The notes: generated from the letters alone by a model not told the origin. Positions 11,876-25,722 are shown, numbered from the stretch's first letter. The stretch is DNA of 64,000 bases from Apium graveolens (GCF_009905375.1 NC_133650.1:175655565-175719564), one strand, 5' to 3'. Program-made: numbers and translations.

Positions 11876-12443
11876 ATGGCACCTGTAGTGAAAATCATGT
11901 CTCAAACCGGTTATATCTATGAGAAAAATAACTTCTCAACTTTAGTAAACAAGGAGATTCAACAGTCTGGTGACTATCACAAAATGATGGATTTTGTGAA
12001 GAACTGCAAACTCAACTATTGTTAACATGCTTGAATCACCCACTATTTACTGTGAGGTTGTAGAAGAGATATGGACAACTGCAGTGTACAACTCAATAGA
12101 CAAAACCATCTCTTTCACTCTAAAAGGTAAGCAGTTATGCATAAATAGTGATATTGTCAAAGCACGCCTTAAGATTCCTGATAATACTGTAACTGCTTCA
12201 CACACACAATGACATTGTTAACATGCTTAATTCCATGGGCTATGCACTATCTACTTCTAAGTTAAATAAAATTAGAAGGTTGGGTCTTAGGAAAGAATGG
12301 AGTTATCTGTGTGATGTGGTAACTAAAGTGTTTTCTGGTAAGATTAGCAATTTTGACTCTATCAATATATCTATGCTTAACATGCTTTACATGCTAGTTA
12401 CTGATAAGTACTTTAATTTCAATGATTTGGTTTTGTTTGAGTT
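11876..12443 (+). pseudogene. Element B third ORF, N-terminal part
   Basis: Starts at ATG 11876 after the 0.4-kb spacer. The first frame reads about 49 codons to a stop at about 12023. The protein continues in other frames (12027-12212, then 12223 on) with text such as LESPTIYCEVVEEIW and SYLCDVVTKVFSGK. It is then cut by gypsy C's LTR at 12444, and the protein resumes at 25728. This post-pol ORF is sometimes called env-like in sireviruses because of its position. I see no signal peptide or membrane segment in this part, so an envelope role is not supported by the sequence. Function unknown. Confidence 0.72.
12439..12443. repeat. Target site duplication of element C, left (GAGTT)
   Basis: Partner is GATTT at 25723-25727, one substitution. 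GAGTT as the original restores the frame of B's third ORF across the insertion. Confidence 0.8.
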
Positions 12444-15400
12444 TGTCACACCCCATTTTTAACAAAAAAAACTATACGAATAATCACAGTAGTTATCAAA
12501 AGGAAATAAATACATCCAAATCCAAGATCTTACAGTTTAGGGTTTGGAACAGCCCAACACTATTAACTATTACAACCTGATTTCAATACCGATTCCTCAC
12601 ACAAAATGATCACTATACTACCTAAGCTTGAAGATACGAATCGGCATCACAAGTCTTACGGGTGGTCTGCTTGAATCTAACCATATCTGCTAGCTGAAAT
12701 ATCAGGGTGAAACCAAGTAGTGAGCCAAATGCTCAACAAGTGCTATATAATTCTTAAACAAGAATGAAAGAATAACCATGGAAATAAAAGATCCAATAAT
12801 ATAGTAATAAGAGATAAACTTTCAGGGTGATGGCATCATTTATTTGTAACAAACAACTAAAAAACATTTCATTATCAAAAACCATTTTATGACGCTACGG
12901 ATTACAGCATGTGATCAGCCGCGAAGTAATCCCGAACCTCGCTGGGTTCTAGAATATTAATGGGATCCCTAGGCAACCTTTAAGCCTACAATTTAATAGT
13001 GAAAAGGACTTGCGTCTCAGTCCAGGTCAACTATTTAAAGAAAACATTCACCCCCCTTTGGAACTGAAAATCCACTTTTAACTTTTCATTTTAAAAACTG
13101 ATGCGAAGCGACGGTTAAATTCTTAGACAGTCAACATCTTTATCAAGGGTTCTAGATCAACTTCGAAGCACATGGTATAGGTTCAATCAACTTTAAGGCC
13201 AAGATAAACTAGACTGATACCTTATCAAATGGAATTGCAAAGTTTCTATTCACAAGGGATTTGGTAATGAGGTTTAACAGGGTTATTAACTAGTATAAAG
13301 GAACTAAGTCAAACTATGTTCAATGTAGTGGTTCCAGATAAGACATAGGTATTAAAATATAAAGAAGGTAAGCATCAGTTCAAAGTATAACAGGGTATCA
13401 TGGTTTAGGGGTAAGAATAGAGTTATCAAACAATCATGAACAACTTTAAGGAATAATTGACTTTTAGGTGTCAAGATAAGGTTACTGAGTATAACTTATA
13501 CAGGGTTCAACATCACAATTACTTTGGTATACTAGCATGGTATGACTTTTGAATTGCTTGCATAGAAATCTTCAAATAAAGGTAAACTACTTGCAATAGA
13601 TACTTGAGGGTTCATGGCACTTGCATATAATACGAAAGATAGATCTGAAAAAACTTGGATTATGTATACATGTATATTAAGGTGAATTAGAATACTCGCA
13701 TCATATATAAAAGCTGGGTTAACACACACTTGTAGTGTAAACAAAAAGGTAGGTTGAAACACTTGCCTTGAGAAAGGCTTGACTTGACTGGCAGGTAGGA
13801 GCAACTGGGAGCTTTACTCGACTTTAATGGTAAGATTACCCTCATCTCGTGAGCCTACACAAAATAATATTAACCTCATTATAATATATTCTCACCAACT
13901 CAACCTAATTACAAACCGAAATTAAGCACATTGGCACTTAGGCCTATATACACATACATGCTTACAATTACCTTATAAGCATAATAGTTCACATAGCCAC
14001 ATATCCTCACATAACAAATTTAAGTACATAATGATATATCAACACACTATATTGCATCACAAAGCTTGGATGATCTAACTCCACTTACTTAAGTCACTTA
14101 GTTATGCTAAACTAGTCAAAACTCCTAATATTGACCTCATAACTCGAAGTGCCTTTTCTAAACCATCAAGTTCCTATTGACCCTGACCTAGTCCCTACAC
14201 TCTAATGACCTTATACTATCTTACAACTATGATGGTCAACCTAGGACTCACTCATAAGTGCTCTAAAATTAAATGTTAAGTGAATGTGCTCATTATAGTG
14301 ATTTCAGGATGACAACAATGGTTTCTTGAGTACAGTTGACACCCTTACCCTCAAGTTTACCTCCCAAACTTTTACACTAGACTCTTCTGATCATAAGGTA
14401 ATTCCCAAACTTGGTGTGACTCAAAGGCCTAGCTTGGGCCTCCCTAGGCCTAAGCTTAAAGTCCATGGTTCCCCTGTTTTCTAGACAGAAAAGTGTCCTC
14501 TTTTGCACTAACTTGTGACACATATTTCTAACTCAATTCCTATGATCTATGGCTGGAAAAAAACCTCTGACACTCCCTCTAACTAGGGCCAACCAATGCC
14601 TAGTGAGGGCCTACCCATGACATGGTCAAAACTCCTCATTTCTAGGTTACAGTAAAACTGTCCCCTGCCGGACAGATTTAGTGTTTTCACTCGTGCACCT
14701 AACCAAACAACCTACAAACCTTTACCAAACATCTAAAATCTGAAGTATACCCCTAGTACTAGCTTCTCGTGACTTGGGCCTCAAAGTGCATTACAATGAC
14801 CAGGTCATATCTCACCCTAAACCTCATGATACCAAACTGAAAATCTGCAGAATCTAATGTACCCCTTTCCACCATGTTTCCCACTTGACAAACCAAACCA
14901 AACATCTACCAAGACCCAAACTAAACCTCAACCAAGGAAACCTACTGAACTAACACTCCCACACACAATATTGGCTTGGTGGAGATCATCATTACCTATA
15001 GTGCAATATAGAAAAACAAGAGTCAAAATCACATAACAAGGAGCACAAATCATAATTAATATCTTAACTCAACTGAAATTAGAGCTTATTAACAAAAATC
15101 AATCCAAATGATCAAGAACTTTCGAAAATCATGAGTTTAACCTATACATGCATGCTTTCGAACTTACAAACCAAAAACAATATGGTTTCCATATAAATTT
15201 TATCATAGAATCAACATGCAAACATAGCATTAACCATAACTAATATGATCACTTAGCATGCAAAGAGTTTTATCAAGTTTTTATTTCCAAATCCAAGTTA
15301 TTATCACATAAACACACAAAAATCAAACAAAGCAACAAGAAGACCATCCATTCGGCTCCTAACAAGTCATGGCCGAATGGATTAGGGTGAAAACAACATT

Positions 15401-16313
15401 TGCACAAGTGTGACACACTCATGTCTAGCCATTCTCAACCCTATGATAATATATCTCATGGTGAAAGCCTTAGATTCACAAGAATCAAGGGTGTTCACTT
15501 TGAGTTTAATAAAACACTACCATGCAAGATTAAAACATAGGTTTTTCATCATAAACTCTTTGGATTATAAATGAACAATATATGGAAAGTGAGATTACTT
15601 AATGAAAGGTGGATGTTTGAATGAAAAATGAAAGAAAATGGGGGGTGGGGGCTTCGGCCGAGAGAGGGCCGAGAGAGGGAGAAGGGAGGAGAGGAGGGAG
15701 AGTGTGTGTGATGTGGTGGTGAGAATTATGACAACTTGTCTTTGGTTTTGATTTGACTAAAATGTGAGTGGAATTGAGAATTTACAAAAGTAACCCTCTA
15801 GCAACCTTGTGTCAATTTGCATGCAAGGATAAATAAGTAACTTTGGCTAGTGAAGTAGTAGTTAGTGGGGTTGGAATTTTCAAGTTTGACCTTATCTTGT
15901 GTTGGGAGTAAAATGCATGCATGGGCAACTAAGTAAATTGCAAATTAAAACTTAACTAATCTATATAAAACAATTTTTATAAATATAAATACACTTCCAT
16001 AAATCACAAAACATATATCATAAAATAGCTTGTGAATTTAGAAATTTAATAATATAAGATTAAATTTTTTTTTGTTAAAAGATTTTAAAAAATTGATTTT
16101 TCATATAGAATGAAATACTTTTGATTATCATTTAAATATACTAAATAATAAGATTTTCCATTTCAAAAATTTTGTATAAACTAATACATTAAACACTTAA
16201 TTTATAGGCACTCAACATATAGATCACCCACACTTATAATTCAACACAATTTAAATCTCAATTATAAACACACAATTATATATAGATAAGTTTTAGAAAT
16301 ATCGGTCGTAACA
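12444..16313 (-). repeat. Element C 3' LTR
   Basis: Bounded by TGTCACACC and CGTAACA in window orientation. It matches 21770-25722 throughout. It lacks 77 bases that the other LTR has at 24350-24433; a TCAAAAT repeat flanks them there. A purine-rich tract (about 15640-15710) lies within. Otherwise non-coding; the open frame at 13532-13804 recurs in the other LTR (22858-23130) but resembles nothing I know. Confidence 0.88.
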
Positions 16314-16328
16314 TCCTCTCCCCCTTAA
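16314..16328 (-). other. Polypurine tract of element C
   Basis: On the minus strand AAGGGGGAGAGGA immediately precedes the LTR start TGTTACGACCG. Confidence 0.82.
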
Positions 16329-16347
16329 AGGATTATGTCCTCAGAAT

Positions 16348-19300
16348 CTAGGAGAATAAGTGAGGATACCGGCTACACATATCCGACTCTAGTTCCCACG
16401 TTGACTCTTCAATCTTGGGATTTCTCGAAAGTACTCTTACCAACTTGACCAACTTATTTCTAAGACTCTTCTCTTACTAGTCGAGTATTTTGACAGGTTG
16501 CTCCACATAGGATAGGTCTGCCTGAATCTCTATAGGTTCATACTCTATCACATGGTTGACATCAGGATTGTACTTCTTAAGAAATGACACATGAAACACA
16601 TTATGCACATGCTGATACTGAGGCGGCAAAGCTAATTCATAGGCCACCATCCCTACTTGACTCAGAATTTCAAAAGGACCAATATATCTAGGCGCTAACT
16701 TCCCTTTCTTGCCAAATCTAGACAATCCTTTCCTCGGTGATACCTTCAGCAATACAACTTCACCTACTTGGAATCTGATATCCTTACGAGCAGTGTCTAC
16801 ATACTTTCTTTGCCTATCTTGAGCAACAAATAATCTCTTCTGAATCAATTTGACTGTCTCATGCATTTATTGCACCAATTCCGGGCCTAGAATCTTTCCT
16901 TCTTCCACTTCATCCCAACTAGTTGGTAATCTGCACTTCCGTCCGTATAAAGCTTCGTATGGTGGCATGCCAATACTGGAGTGATATCTGTTGTTATAGG
17001 AGAATTCTACCAATGGCAGGTGGTCATCCCAACATCCCGCAAAATCAATCGAACAAATGCGCAACATGTCTTCAATTGTTTGAATTGTCCTTTCACTTTG
17101 ACCATCAGTCTGCGAATGATACGCCGTACTCATGTTTAACTTTGTGCCAAGACTTTCTTGAAATTGCTTCCAGAATCTCGAGTTAAATCATGGATCTCTG
17201 TCCGAAACTATCGATACAGGCACGCCATATCATAATATGATTTCATGCATATACAGATGGACCAATCTGTCCAATGAAGACTTCTCATTAATTGGAAGAA
17301 AATGTTCCAACTTCGTAAGGCGATCAACTATAACCCATATAGCGTCATGTCCGGATTTCGTTCGTGGTAATCCTACTATAAAGTCCATGGCAATGTTTTC
17401 CCACTTCCATTCTGGAATATTTAAGGGCTGAATTAATCTGCTTGGTCTTTGATATTCTGCCTTCACTTTCTGGCAAGTATAGCACTTCACAACCCATTCT
17501 GCTACTTCCCGCTTCATATTCGGCCACCAAAAGTTCTGTTTCAAGTCCTGGTACATCTTGGTGCTTCCCGGATGGATTGAAAATCTTGAATTGTGAGCAA
17601 TATCTCATTCTTCAATTCAGTTACATGAGGAATCCAAATTCTTGAGGAAAACTTTAGTATGCCTTGCTCATTCCTTTGAGTACAAATCTCTTCCCCGGTT
17701 AGTTGATTATTCTTCTGTTTCATCACTTATTCCTGACATTTCTTTATCTTTTCCAAAAATGTTGGCTGAAAAGTCATAGTATGACAAATCTCTTCAACTT
17801 TTCCGCAACCACAAAGTTCTAATTCAAATCTCTTAATTTATTCAGATAATTCCTTTGGTATTGCTACCATATTCAACCTCTCCATCCTACTCAAAGCATC
17901 AGCTACCACATTCGCCTTTCCCGGATGATAATTTATCGAGCAATCATCGTCCTTAATCAATTCCAACCATCTCCTTTGCCTCATGTTGTGCTCCTTCTAA
18001 GTGAAAATATACTTTAAACTCCTGTGGTTCATGTAGATCTCACACCTTTCTCCGTAAAGGTAATGTCTCCAAATCTTAACCAAATACTATAACTGCTAAT
18101 TCCAAGTCATGTGTAGGATACTCAATTCATGTGGTTTCAGCTGTCTTGATACATACACAATCACCTTGTTGTGTTGCATTAGCAGACAACCCAGACCTTT
18201 ATGTGAAGAATCACTAAAAATCACAAAGTCCCCTTGATTGTCTGGTAATACTAACACCGGAGCTGGAACCAACCTCTGTTTCAATTCTTGAAAACTATCT
18301 TCACATTCTATATTCCATTCAAATTTCTGATTCTTCTTAGTCAATGGCGTGGCGATTTTCGAGAAATCTTTAACAAATCTTCTATAATATCCCGCCAATC
18401 CTAGAAAATTTCACACTTCCGTAGGTGTCTTTGGTCTCTCCCAACTCATAATTGCCTCAATCTTTGCCGGATCCACTTTAACTCCTTCACTTCCAATAAC
18501 ATGTCCCAAAAGTTGAACCTCCTTTAACCAGAACTCACATTTAGAAAACTTGGCATACAACTTCTCTTGTCGGAGTATCTCCAATGCTATCCATAGATGC
18601 TGCATATGTTCTTCTTCTGACATTGAATATATAAGAATATCATCAATGAATACCACTACAAACTTGTCCAAATACTTTTTAAATACTCTGTTCATCAGAT
18701 CCATAAATGTTGTAGGGGCATTGGTCAACCCAAAAGGCATCACTAAGAATTCATAATGTCTGTATCTTGTCCTGAATGCTGTCTTTGGGATGTCATCTGC
18801 TTTGATCTTCAGTTAATGGTATCCTGATCTTAAATTAATCTTGGAAAAGCACTTAGCTCCTTTCAGCTGATCAAATAAATCATCTATCCTTGGTAGCGGG
18901 TAACGGTTCTTAATCGTCATCGTATTCAACTCCCGATAGTCTATACATAACCTCATGCTTCCATCTTTCTTCTTTACAAACAGAACAGTTGCTCCCCATG
19001 GCGACGTACTGGGCCGTATCACTCCTTTGTCCAACAATTCTTATAGCTGGCTTGCCAACTCTTTCATTTCTGCTGGTGCCATTCTATAAGGTGCCTTCGA
19101 AACTGGTTCCGTGCTTGGACCAAGGTTGATCTCAAACTCAATTTGTCGATCTGAAGGTAAACCTGGTAGTTCATCTGGAAACACATTTGGAAATTCGTTG
19201 ACTACGGGAATATCTTCTATGCTGGGGCTCTCTCTTTCTGAATCTACTAGATAGGCTAGGAAAGATTCACAGCCTTTCCTAAGCAATTTCTTAGCTTGGA

Positions 19301-19558
19301 CGATTGTAGGAAACAGTCGCTCTTGCCTCTAACCCTTAAATACTACTTTCTCTCCACTCTCCGTCTTAAATAAACTTTCTTAGATTTACAATTTATCTGA
19401 GCGTTATTCTCTCCTAACCAATTAATGCCTAAGATTATATCAAACTCCCTTAACTTGAAAAGTATCAAGTCTGCTGAAAATTTATGTCCCGAAATACCAA
19501 TCTCACACTTTAGACAGAATTGACTCACGGGAATCTTCTCTTGGTTCGCAATTACCAC
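16348..19558 (-). pseudogene. pol: Element C pol (protease end, RT, RNase H, integrase, chromodomain)
   Basis: Reads right to left from the protease end (19343-19558; DIILGINWLGENNAQI) through the RT N-terminus (19041-19286; PVSKAPYRMAPAEM), RT core (18813-19037 and 18411-18743, with catalytic FIDD near 18645) and RNase H (18096-18398). Integrase follows (16867-17556), with zinc-finger cysteines in CYTCQKVKAE, the core MDFIVGLPR and [11 protein letters not shown]. The tail (16348-16866) has [18 protein letters not shown] and a chromodomain-like end whose last codon precedes the stop at 16348-16350. Stops separate the blocks. The chromodomain in this family is thought to guide integration to heterochromatin. 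Confidence 0.88.
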
Positions 19559-19567
19559 ATCTATTAC

Positions 19568-20941
19568 CTAGTTCAAAGTCATTTTATCACATTTAAGTTT
19601 ATCAACAAAAGTTTCTGATATAAAAGATCTCGTAGCTCCAGAATCAATCAATACCTTAGCTTCAACATTATTTATTAAAAGTTTACCTGCTATCACCTCA
19701 GAATTCTGAACAGCGTCCTTCATCTTTAAATCAAATGTCCTTGGTGTTGTTTGTGGATTTGTTGTAGATGGTGGAGGTAGTGCCAATACCTCAGCTGGCA
19801 TGTTTGCACTAGTACTTGCCACATTTATCAAAGTCTTTCCTAGTCCCGTTGACTTGCATTCCCTAGCTATATGTCCAATCTTTCCACACTTATAGCATGT
19901 AACTCCCGACTTCGGTACCTTACACTCATTAGCCAAGTGTCCTTTTTGGTTGCATCTATAGCATGTCATGTTCAGCTTATTACACACTCCTGGGTGTCTT
20001 TTTCCACAATGCTTGCACTCTGATCTCTAAAATCTATTTTCTTCAACTTGTCCTTGGCTTGCCTGGTTGTTCCCCTTAGGATCTTGTCTCTTATTCAAAT
20101 TTCCCTTCTTCTGAAAATTTTCACCTTTGTGGAATCCAATCCTTTTCACTCTCCTTTCTTGTGAGCTTCCAGCTTCAGACTTCTCTCCATTAAATGGAAC
20201 CTTTCTCTTCTTGTTATCCTTTTCTTTCCTTGGCTGCATCACATTACTCTCAATCAGAGCAGCTTTATATACTACTCCAGCATAAGTATCAAGCTCAAAC
20301 ATAGCCACTCTATCTCTGATCCAAGGTTCTAATCCTTGTTGGAATCTCTTTGCTTTTTCCTCCTCAGTGTTCACATACTTCGTCATAAACCTTGACAGCT
20401 CCATAAACTTCTTCTCGTACTCCAATACAGACATACTTCCTTGCTTCAATTCAAGAAATTTAAGCTCCATATGATTATGCATGTACTTAGGGTAATATTT
20501 TTCCAGAAATAACTTCTTAAACCTTTCCCAAGAAACCGGCTGATTTGCCCCAATAGCTTTCACTCAATCCCACCAATAGATGACTTCACCTTTCAGAAAG
20601 TAAGTAGCATATGGCATCTTCTGATCTTCTCCTAGCTGAACCAGTTCAAAATCTCTTTCCATTTCCTTAATTCATGTGTTAGCTATTACTGGATCAGTGG
20701 TATCATGAAATGCAGGTGGATTCACATTCTGAAAAGCTTTAAAAGTGACAACTTGTCGAGGTGGTACTGGGGGATCAGGTGGTTGGTGTGGTTCACGGTT
20801 ATCTTGGTTTTCAAATTGTTGTTGAAGAGTTCTTCGTTGTTGAGCTATAGCATTTGTTTGCTATTGTAAGGTTTCCAGCAATCGAAGAATATTAGGATCT
20901 ATGGTAGAAGTTGTTGCCGGGTTCTTCTTTTTAGGTGGCAT
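19568..20941 (-). pseudogene. gag: Element C gag with two zinc knuckles, running into protease
   Basis: Likely start is the ATG whose complement is at 20939-20941, giving MPPKKKNPATTSTIDPN. In-frame stops interrupt the first 130 codons, but the frame is otherwise continuous. The capsid core (20027-20563) includes FKKLFLEKYYPK and FRQ-like FQQGLEPWIRDRV, then a lysine-rich tail. Two tandem CCHC knuckles, CYRCNQKGHLANEC and CYKCGKIGHIAREC, lie at about 19860-19965. The same frame leads to the protease active site, LIDSGATRSF, near 19640. This is the usual chromovirus arrangement of gag fused to pol. Product would form the particle core; this copy is broken by stops. Confidence 0.86.
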
Positions 20942-21252
20942 GATCCTGAAATAAAAGTTATATCAAAACAGGTATGAAAAATACAGATAACTCAAGGTTA
21001 GGGTGTCACAAGTCATTATATTCACATATACGATCGGGTTTCAAATTAAACAATATGGGTGATGCATATAAAGACGTAAAAAATTGAAAGCAAATAGAAC
21101 GATAGTGCATAATTATCGAAATTAAGGTCAAGGTACATCAAGATCATAATAGAGTCTGAATCTAAGGATAACATGCTTAATTAAAGGAAAACAACAGGGA
21201 ATTCTATAAAGTCCAACAACACAATAACATGAAAAGTAGATAATGGAAAGAA

Positions 21253-21555
21253 CTAAGGCTCCACTCCATCAGAACGGGGTCCGACAGTCTTCTCCTCATG
21301 AAGCATCTTCATAATACTCTGGAGCTCGTCCGCAATCATCTGGATAGTATACTGGATGGTACGGTCTCGGTGCGGTGGCATCTCATCAAGCTTAGTGTTA
21401 ATGTACTGAATGAAAGTCTCAAGTCTCGCAGTCATCTGCTCCTTAGGCTTTTCTCCATAATTTTGGTTATCCGGATACGCGTTCTTCAATCGCTCTAATA
21501 GTCGATCGTACTTTCCTTGAAGCCTGTCGAACTCACGCCTCAACTCAGCATACAC
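21253..21555 (-). CDS. Small leader ORF upstream of C gag (unknown function)
   Basis: An open frame of about 100 codons between the primer site and gag. It begins at a GTG-type codon at 21553-21555, but the same frame stays open further upstream to at least 21640, so the true start is unclear. The product is charged and probably helical (LRREFDRLQGKYDRLLERLK), and could form a short coiled coil. It ends at 21253, about 310 bases before gag. Element G has a comparable reading frame at the same place (63321-63972). I do not recognise a family. It could be chance in a structured leader, but its position and length make a real accessory ORF plausible. Confidence 0.4.
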   Translation of the reverse strand: MYAELRREFDRLQGKYDRLLERLKNAYPDNQNYGEKPKEQMTARLETFIQYINTKLDEMPPHRDRTIQYTIQMIADELQSIMKMLHEEKTVGPRSDGVEP

Positions 21556-21753
21556 GGAGAAAGCAATTGTGTCAGACGGTTCAGAGGATAATGAGGAATG
21601 AGCCCTTTGCTGCCAAACAATGTATAGATATATATATAAGAGAATTATTAACGATGGATTCGCTTAACCTATACTCACACTCTCGCATAATAATCTATAA
21701 CCTATGTATATATCCTATAACCTATTTGGGCTGTCCAGGGACTCTAAACTGTA

Positions 21754-21765
21754 GCTCTGATACCA
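21754..21765 (-). other. Primer binding site of element C
   Basis: Minus-strand TGGTATCAGAGC, an exact match to the initiator-methionine tRNA complement, 4 bases from the 5' LTR. Confidence 0.9.
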
Positions 21766-21769
21766 AACC

Positions 21770-24700
21770 TGTCACACCCCATTTTTAACAAAAGAAACTA
21801 TATGAGTAATCACAATAGTTATCAAAAGGAAATAAATACATCTGAATCCAAGATCTTACAGTTTAGGGTTTGGAACAACCCAACACTATTAACTATTACA
21901 ACCTGATTTCAATACCGAGTCCTCACACAAAACGATCACTATACTACCTGAGCTCGAACATACGAATCGGCATCACATGTCTTACGGGTGGTCTACTTGA
22001 ATCTAACCATATCCGCTAGCTGAAATATCAGGGTGAAAGCAAGTAGTGAGCCAAATGCTCAACAAGTGCTATATAATTCATAAACAAGAATGAAAGAATA
22101 ACCATGGAAATGAAAGATCCAATAATATAGTAACAAGAGATAAACTTTCAGGGTGATGGCATCATTTATTTGTAACAAACAATTAAAAACCATTTCTTTA
22201 TCATAAATCATTTTTTGACGCTACGGATTACAGCTGGTGATCAGCCGCGAAGTAATCCCGAACCTCGTTGGGTTCTAGAACATTAATGGGATCCCTAGGC
22301 AACCTTTAAGCCTATAATTTAAGAGCGGAAAGGACTTGCGTCTCAGTCCAGGTCCACTATTTAAAGAAAACATTTGTCCCCCTTTGGGACTGAAAATCCA
22401 CTTTTAACTTTTCATTTTAAAAACTGATGCCAAGCGACGGTTAAATTCTTAAATACTGAACATCTTTATCAAGGGTTCTAGATCAACTTCGAAGCACATG
22501 GGATAGGCTCAATGAACTTTAAGGCCATGATGAACTAGATTGATACCTTATCAAATGGGATTGCAAAGTTTCTATTCACAAGGGATTTGGTAATGAGGTT
22601 TAACATGGTTATTGAATAGTATAAAGGAACTAAGTCAAACTAGGTTCAATGTAGTGGTTCCAGATAAGACATAGGCATTAAAATAAAAAGAAGGTAAGCA
22701 TCAGTTCAAAGTATAATAAGGTATCATGGTTTAGAAGTAAGAATAGAGTTATCAAGCAATCATTAACAACTTTAAGGAATAACTGACTTTTAGGTGTCAG
22801 GATAAGGTTACTGAGTATAACTTATACAGGGTTCAGCATCACAATTACTTTGGTATACTAGCCTGGTATGAATTTTGAATTACTTGCATAGCAATCTTCA
22901 AGTAAAGTTAAACTACTTGTAATAGATACTTGAGGGTTCATGGCACTTGCATATAATAAAAAAGATAGATTTGAAAACACTTGGATTGTGTATACATGTA
23001 TATCAAGGTGAATTAGAATACTCGCATCATATATAAAAGCTGGGTTAACACACACTTGCAGTATAAACAAAAAGGTAGGTTGAAACACTTGCCTTGAGAA
23101 AGGCTTGACTTGACTGGCATGTAGGAGCAACTGGGAGCTTTACTCAAATTTAATGGCAAGATTACCCTCGTCTCGTGAGCCTACACAAAATAATAATAAC
23201 CTTATTATAATATATTCTCACCAACTCAACCTAATTATAAACCGAAATTAAGCACATTGGCACTTAGGCCTATATACACATATATGCTTACAATTACCTT
23301 ATAAGCATAATAGTTCACATAGCCACATATGCTCACATAACACATTTAAGTACATAATGATATATTAACACACTATATTGCATCACTAATCTTGGATGAT
23401 CTCACTCCACTTACTTAAGTCACTTAGTTATGCTAAACTAGTCAAAACTCCTAATATTGACCTCATAACTCGAAGTGCCTTTTCTAAACCATCAAGTTCC
23501 TATTGACCCTGACCTAGGCCCTACACTCTACTGACCTTATACTATCTTACAACTATGATGGTCAACCTAGGCCTCACTCATAAGTGCTCTAAAATTAAAT
23601 GTTAAGTGAATATGCTCATTATAGTGATTTCAGGATGACAACAATGGTTTCTTGAGTACAGTTGACACCCTTACACCTCAAGTTTACCTCCCAAAATTTT
23701 ACACTAGACTATTATGATCATAAGGTAACACCCAAGATTGGTGTGACTCAAAGGCCTAGCTTGGGCCTCCCTAGGCCTAAGCTTAAAGTCCATGGTTCCC
23801 TTATTTTCTAGACATAAAAGTGTCCTGTTTTGCACTAACTTGTGACACATGATTCTAACTCAATTCCTATGAAATATGGATGGAAAAACACCTCTGATAC
23901 TCCCTCTAACTAGGCCCAACCAAGGCCTAGTGAGGGCCTACCCATGACATGGTCAAAACTCTTCATTTCTAGGTTGCAGTAAAAATGTCCCCTGCTGGAC
24001 AGATTTAGTGTTTTCACTCGTGCACCTAGCCAAACAACCTACAAACCTTTAACAAACATCTAAAATCTGAAGTATACCCCTAGTACTAGCTTCTGGTGAC
24101 TTGGGCCTCAAATTGCATTACAATGACAAGGTCATATCTCACCCTAAACCTCATGATACCAAACTGAAAATCTACAGAATCTAATGTACCCATTTCCACC
24201 ATGTTTCCCACTTGACAAACCAAACCAAACATCTACCAAAACCCAAACTAAACCTCAACCAAGGAAACCTACTGAACTAACACTCCCACACACAATATTG
24301 GCTTGGTGGAGATCATCATTACCTATAGTGCAATATAGCAAAACAAGAGTCAAAATAATACAATAATTACAAGTCATCAGAATTTTGAAAACAACAACTC
24401 AAATCCTCCATATATATATATATGAATCAAAATCACATAACAAGGAGCACAAATCGTAATTAATATCTTAACTCAACTGAAATTAGAGTTTATTAACAAA
24501 AATCAATCCAAATGATCAAGAACTTTCGAAAATCATGAGTTGACCCTATACATGCATGCTTTCGAACTTACAAGCCAAAAATAATTTGGTTACCATATAA
24601 ATTTCATCATAGAATCAACATGCAAGCCTAGCATTAACCATAACTAGTATGATCATTTAGCATGAAAAGAGTTTTATCAAGTTTTTATTTCCAAATCCGA

Positions 24701-25722
24701 GCTATTATCACATAAACACACAAAATCAAACAAAGCAACAGTAACACCATCCATTCGGATCCTAAAAAGTCATGGACAAATGGATTAGGGTGAAAAAAAC
24801 ATTTTCACAAGTGTGACACACTCATGTCTAGCCATTCTCAACCCCATGATAATATATCTCATGGTGAAAGCCTTAGATTCACAAGAATGAAGGGTGTTCA
24901 CTTTGAGTTTAACATAACACTACCATGCAAGATTAAAACATAAATTTTTCATCATAAACTCTTTGGATTATAAGTGAAAAATATATGGGAAGTGAGATTA
25001 CTTAATGGAGGGTGGATGTTTGAATGAAAAATGAAGGAGAATGGGGGGTGGGGGCTTCGGCCGAGAGAGGGCCGAGAGAGGGAGAAGGGAGGAGAGGAGG
25101 GATAGTGAGTGTGATGTGGTGGTGAGAATTATGACAACTTGTCTTTGGTTTTTGGTTTTAATTTGACTAAAATGTGAGTGGAATTGAGAATTGACAAAAG
25201 TAACCCACTAGCAAGCTTGTGTCAATTTGTATGCAAGGATAAAAAAGTAACTTTGGCTAGTGAAGTAGTAGTTAGTGGGGTTGGAATTTCCAAGCTTGCC
25301 CTTATCTTGTGTTGGGAGTAAAATGCATGCATGGGCAACTAAGTAAATTGCAAATTAAAAATTAACTAATCTATATAAAACAATTTCTATAAATATAAAT
25401 ACACTTCCATAAATCAGAAAATATATATCATAAAATAGATTGTGATTTTACAAATTTAATGATATAGGATTTAAAAAAAATTGTTAAAAGATTTTTAAAA
25501 ATCGATTTTTCATATAGAATGAAATACTTTTGATTATCATATAAAAATACTAAATAATAAAATTTTCCATTTCAAAAATTTTGTATAAACTAATACATTA
25601 AACACTTAATTTATAGGCACCCAACATATAGATCACCCACATTTATAATTGAACACAATTTAAATCTCAATTATAAACACACAATTGTATATAGATATGT
25701 TTTAGAAATACCGGCCGTAACA
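21770..25722 (-). repeat. Element C 5' LTR
   Basis: Begins TGTCACACC and ends CCGTAACA in window orientation. It is longer than its partner mainly because it keeps the 77 bases at 24357-24433. The purine-rich tract recurs at about 25035-25105. No gene supported. Confidence 0.88.

Larger units (their letters stand above)
12444..25722 (-). mobile_element. Element C: Ty3/gypsy Tekay-like element, structurally complete
   Basis: Minus-strand gypsy with both LTRs (3870 and 3953 bases), polypurine tract, gag-pol and primer site all present, so it is the most complete gypsy copy here. It has inserted into B's third ORF with a 5-base duplication. In the first 100 LTR bases the two copies differ at 6 positions, five of them transitions. 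Gag-pol has in-frame stops, so it is inactive. The unusually long LTRs carry no convincing gene. Confidence 0.9.

Noticed and set aside
13532..13804. 90-codon open frame on the minus strand of C's 3' LTR, with a counterpart at 22858-23130
   Set aside because: It is present in both LTRs only because they are copies of each other. Hydrophobic, but with no known similarity; I do not call it a gene.
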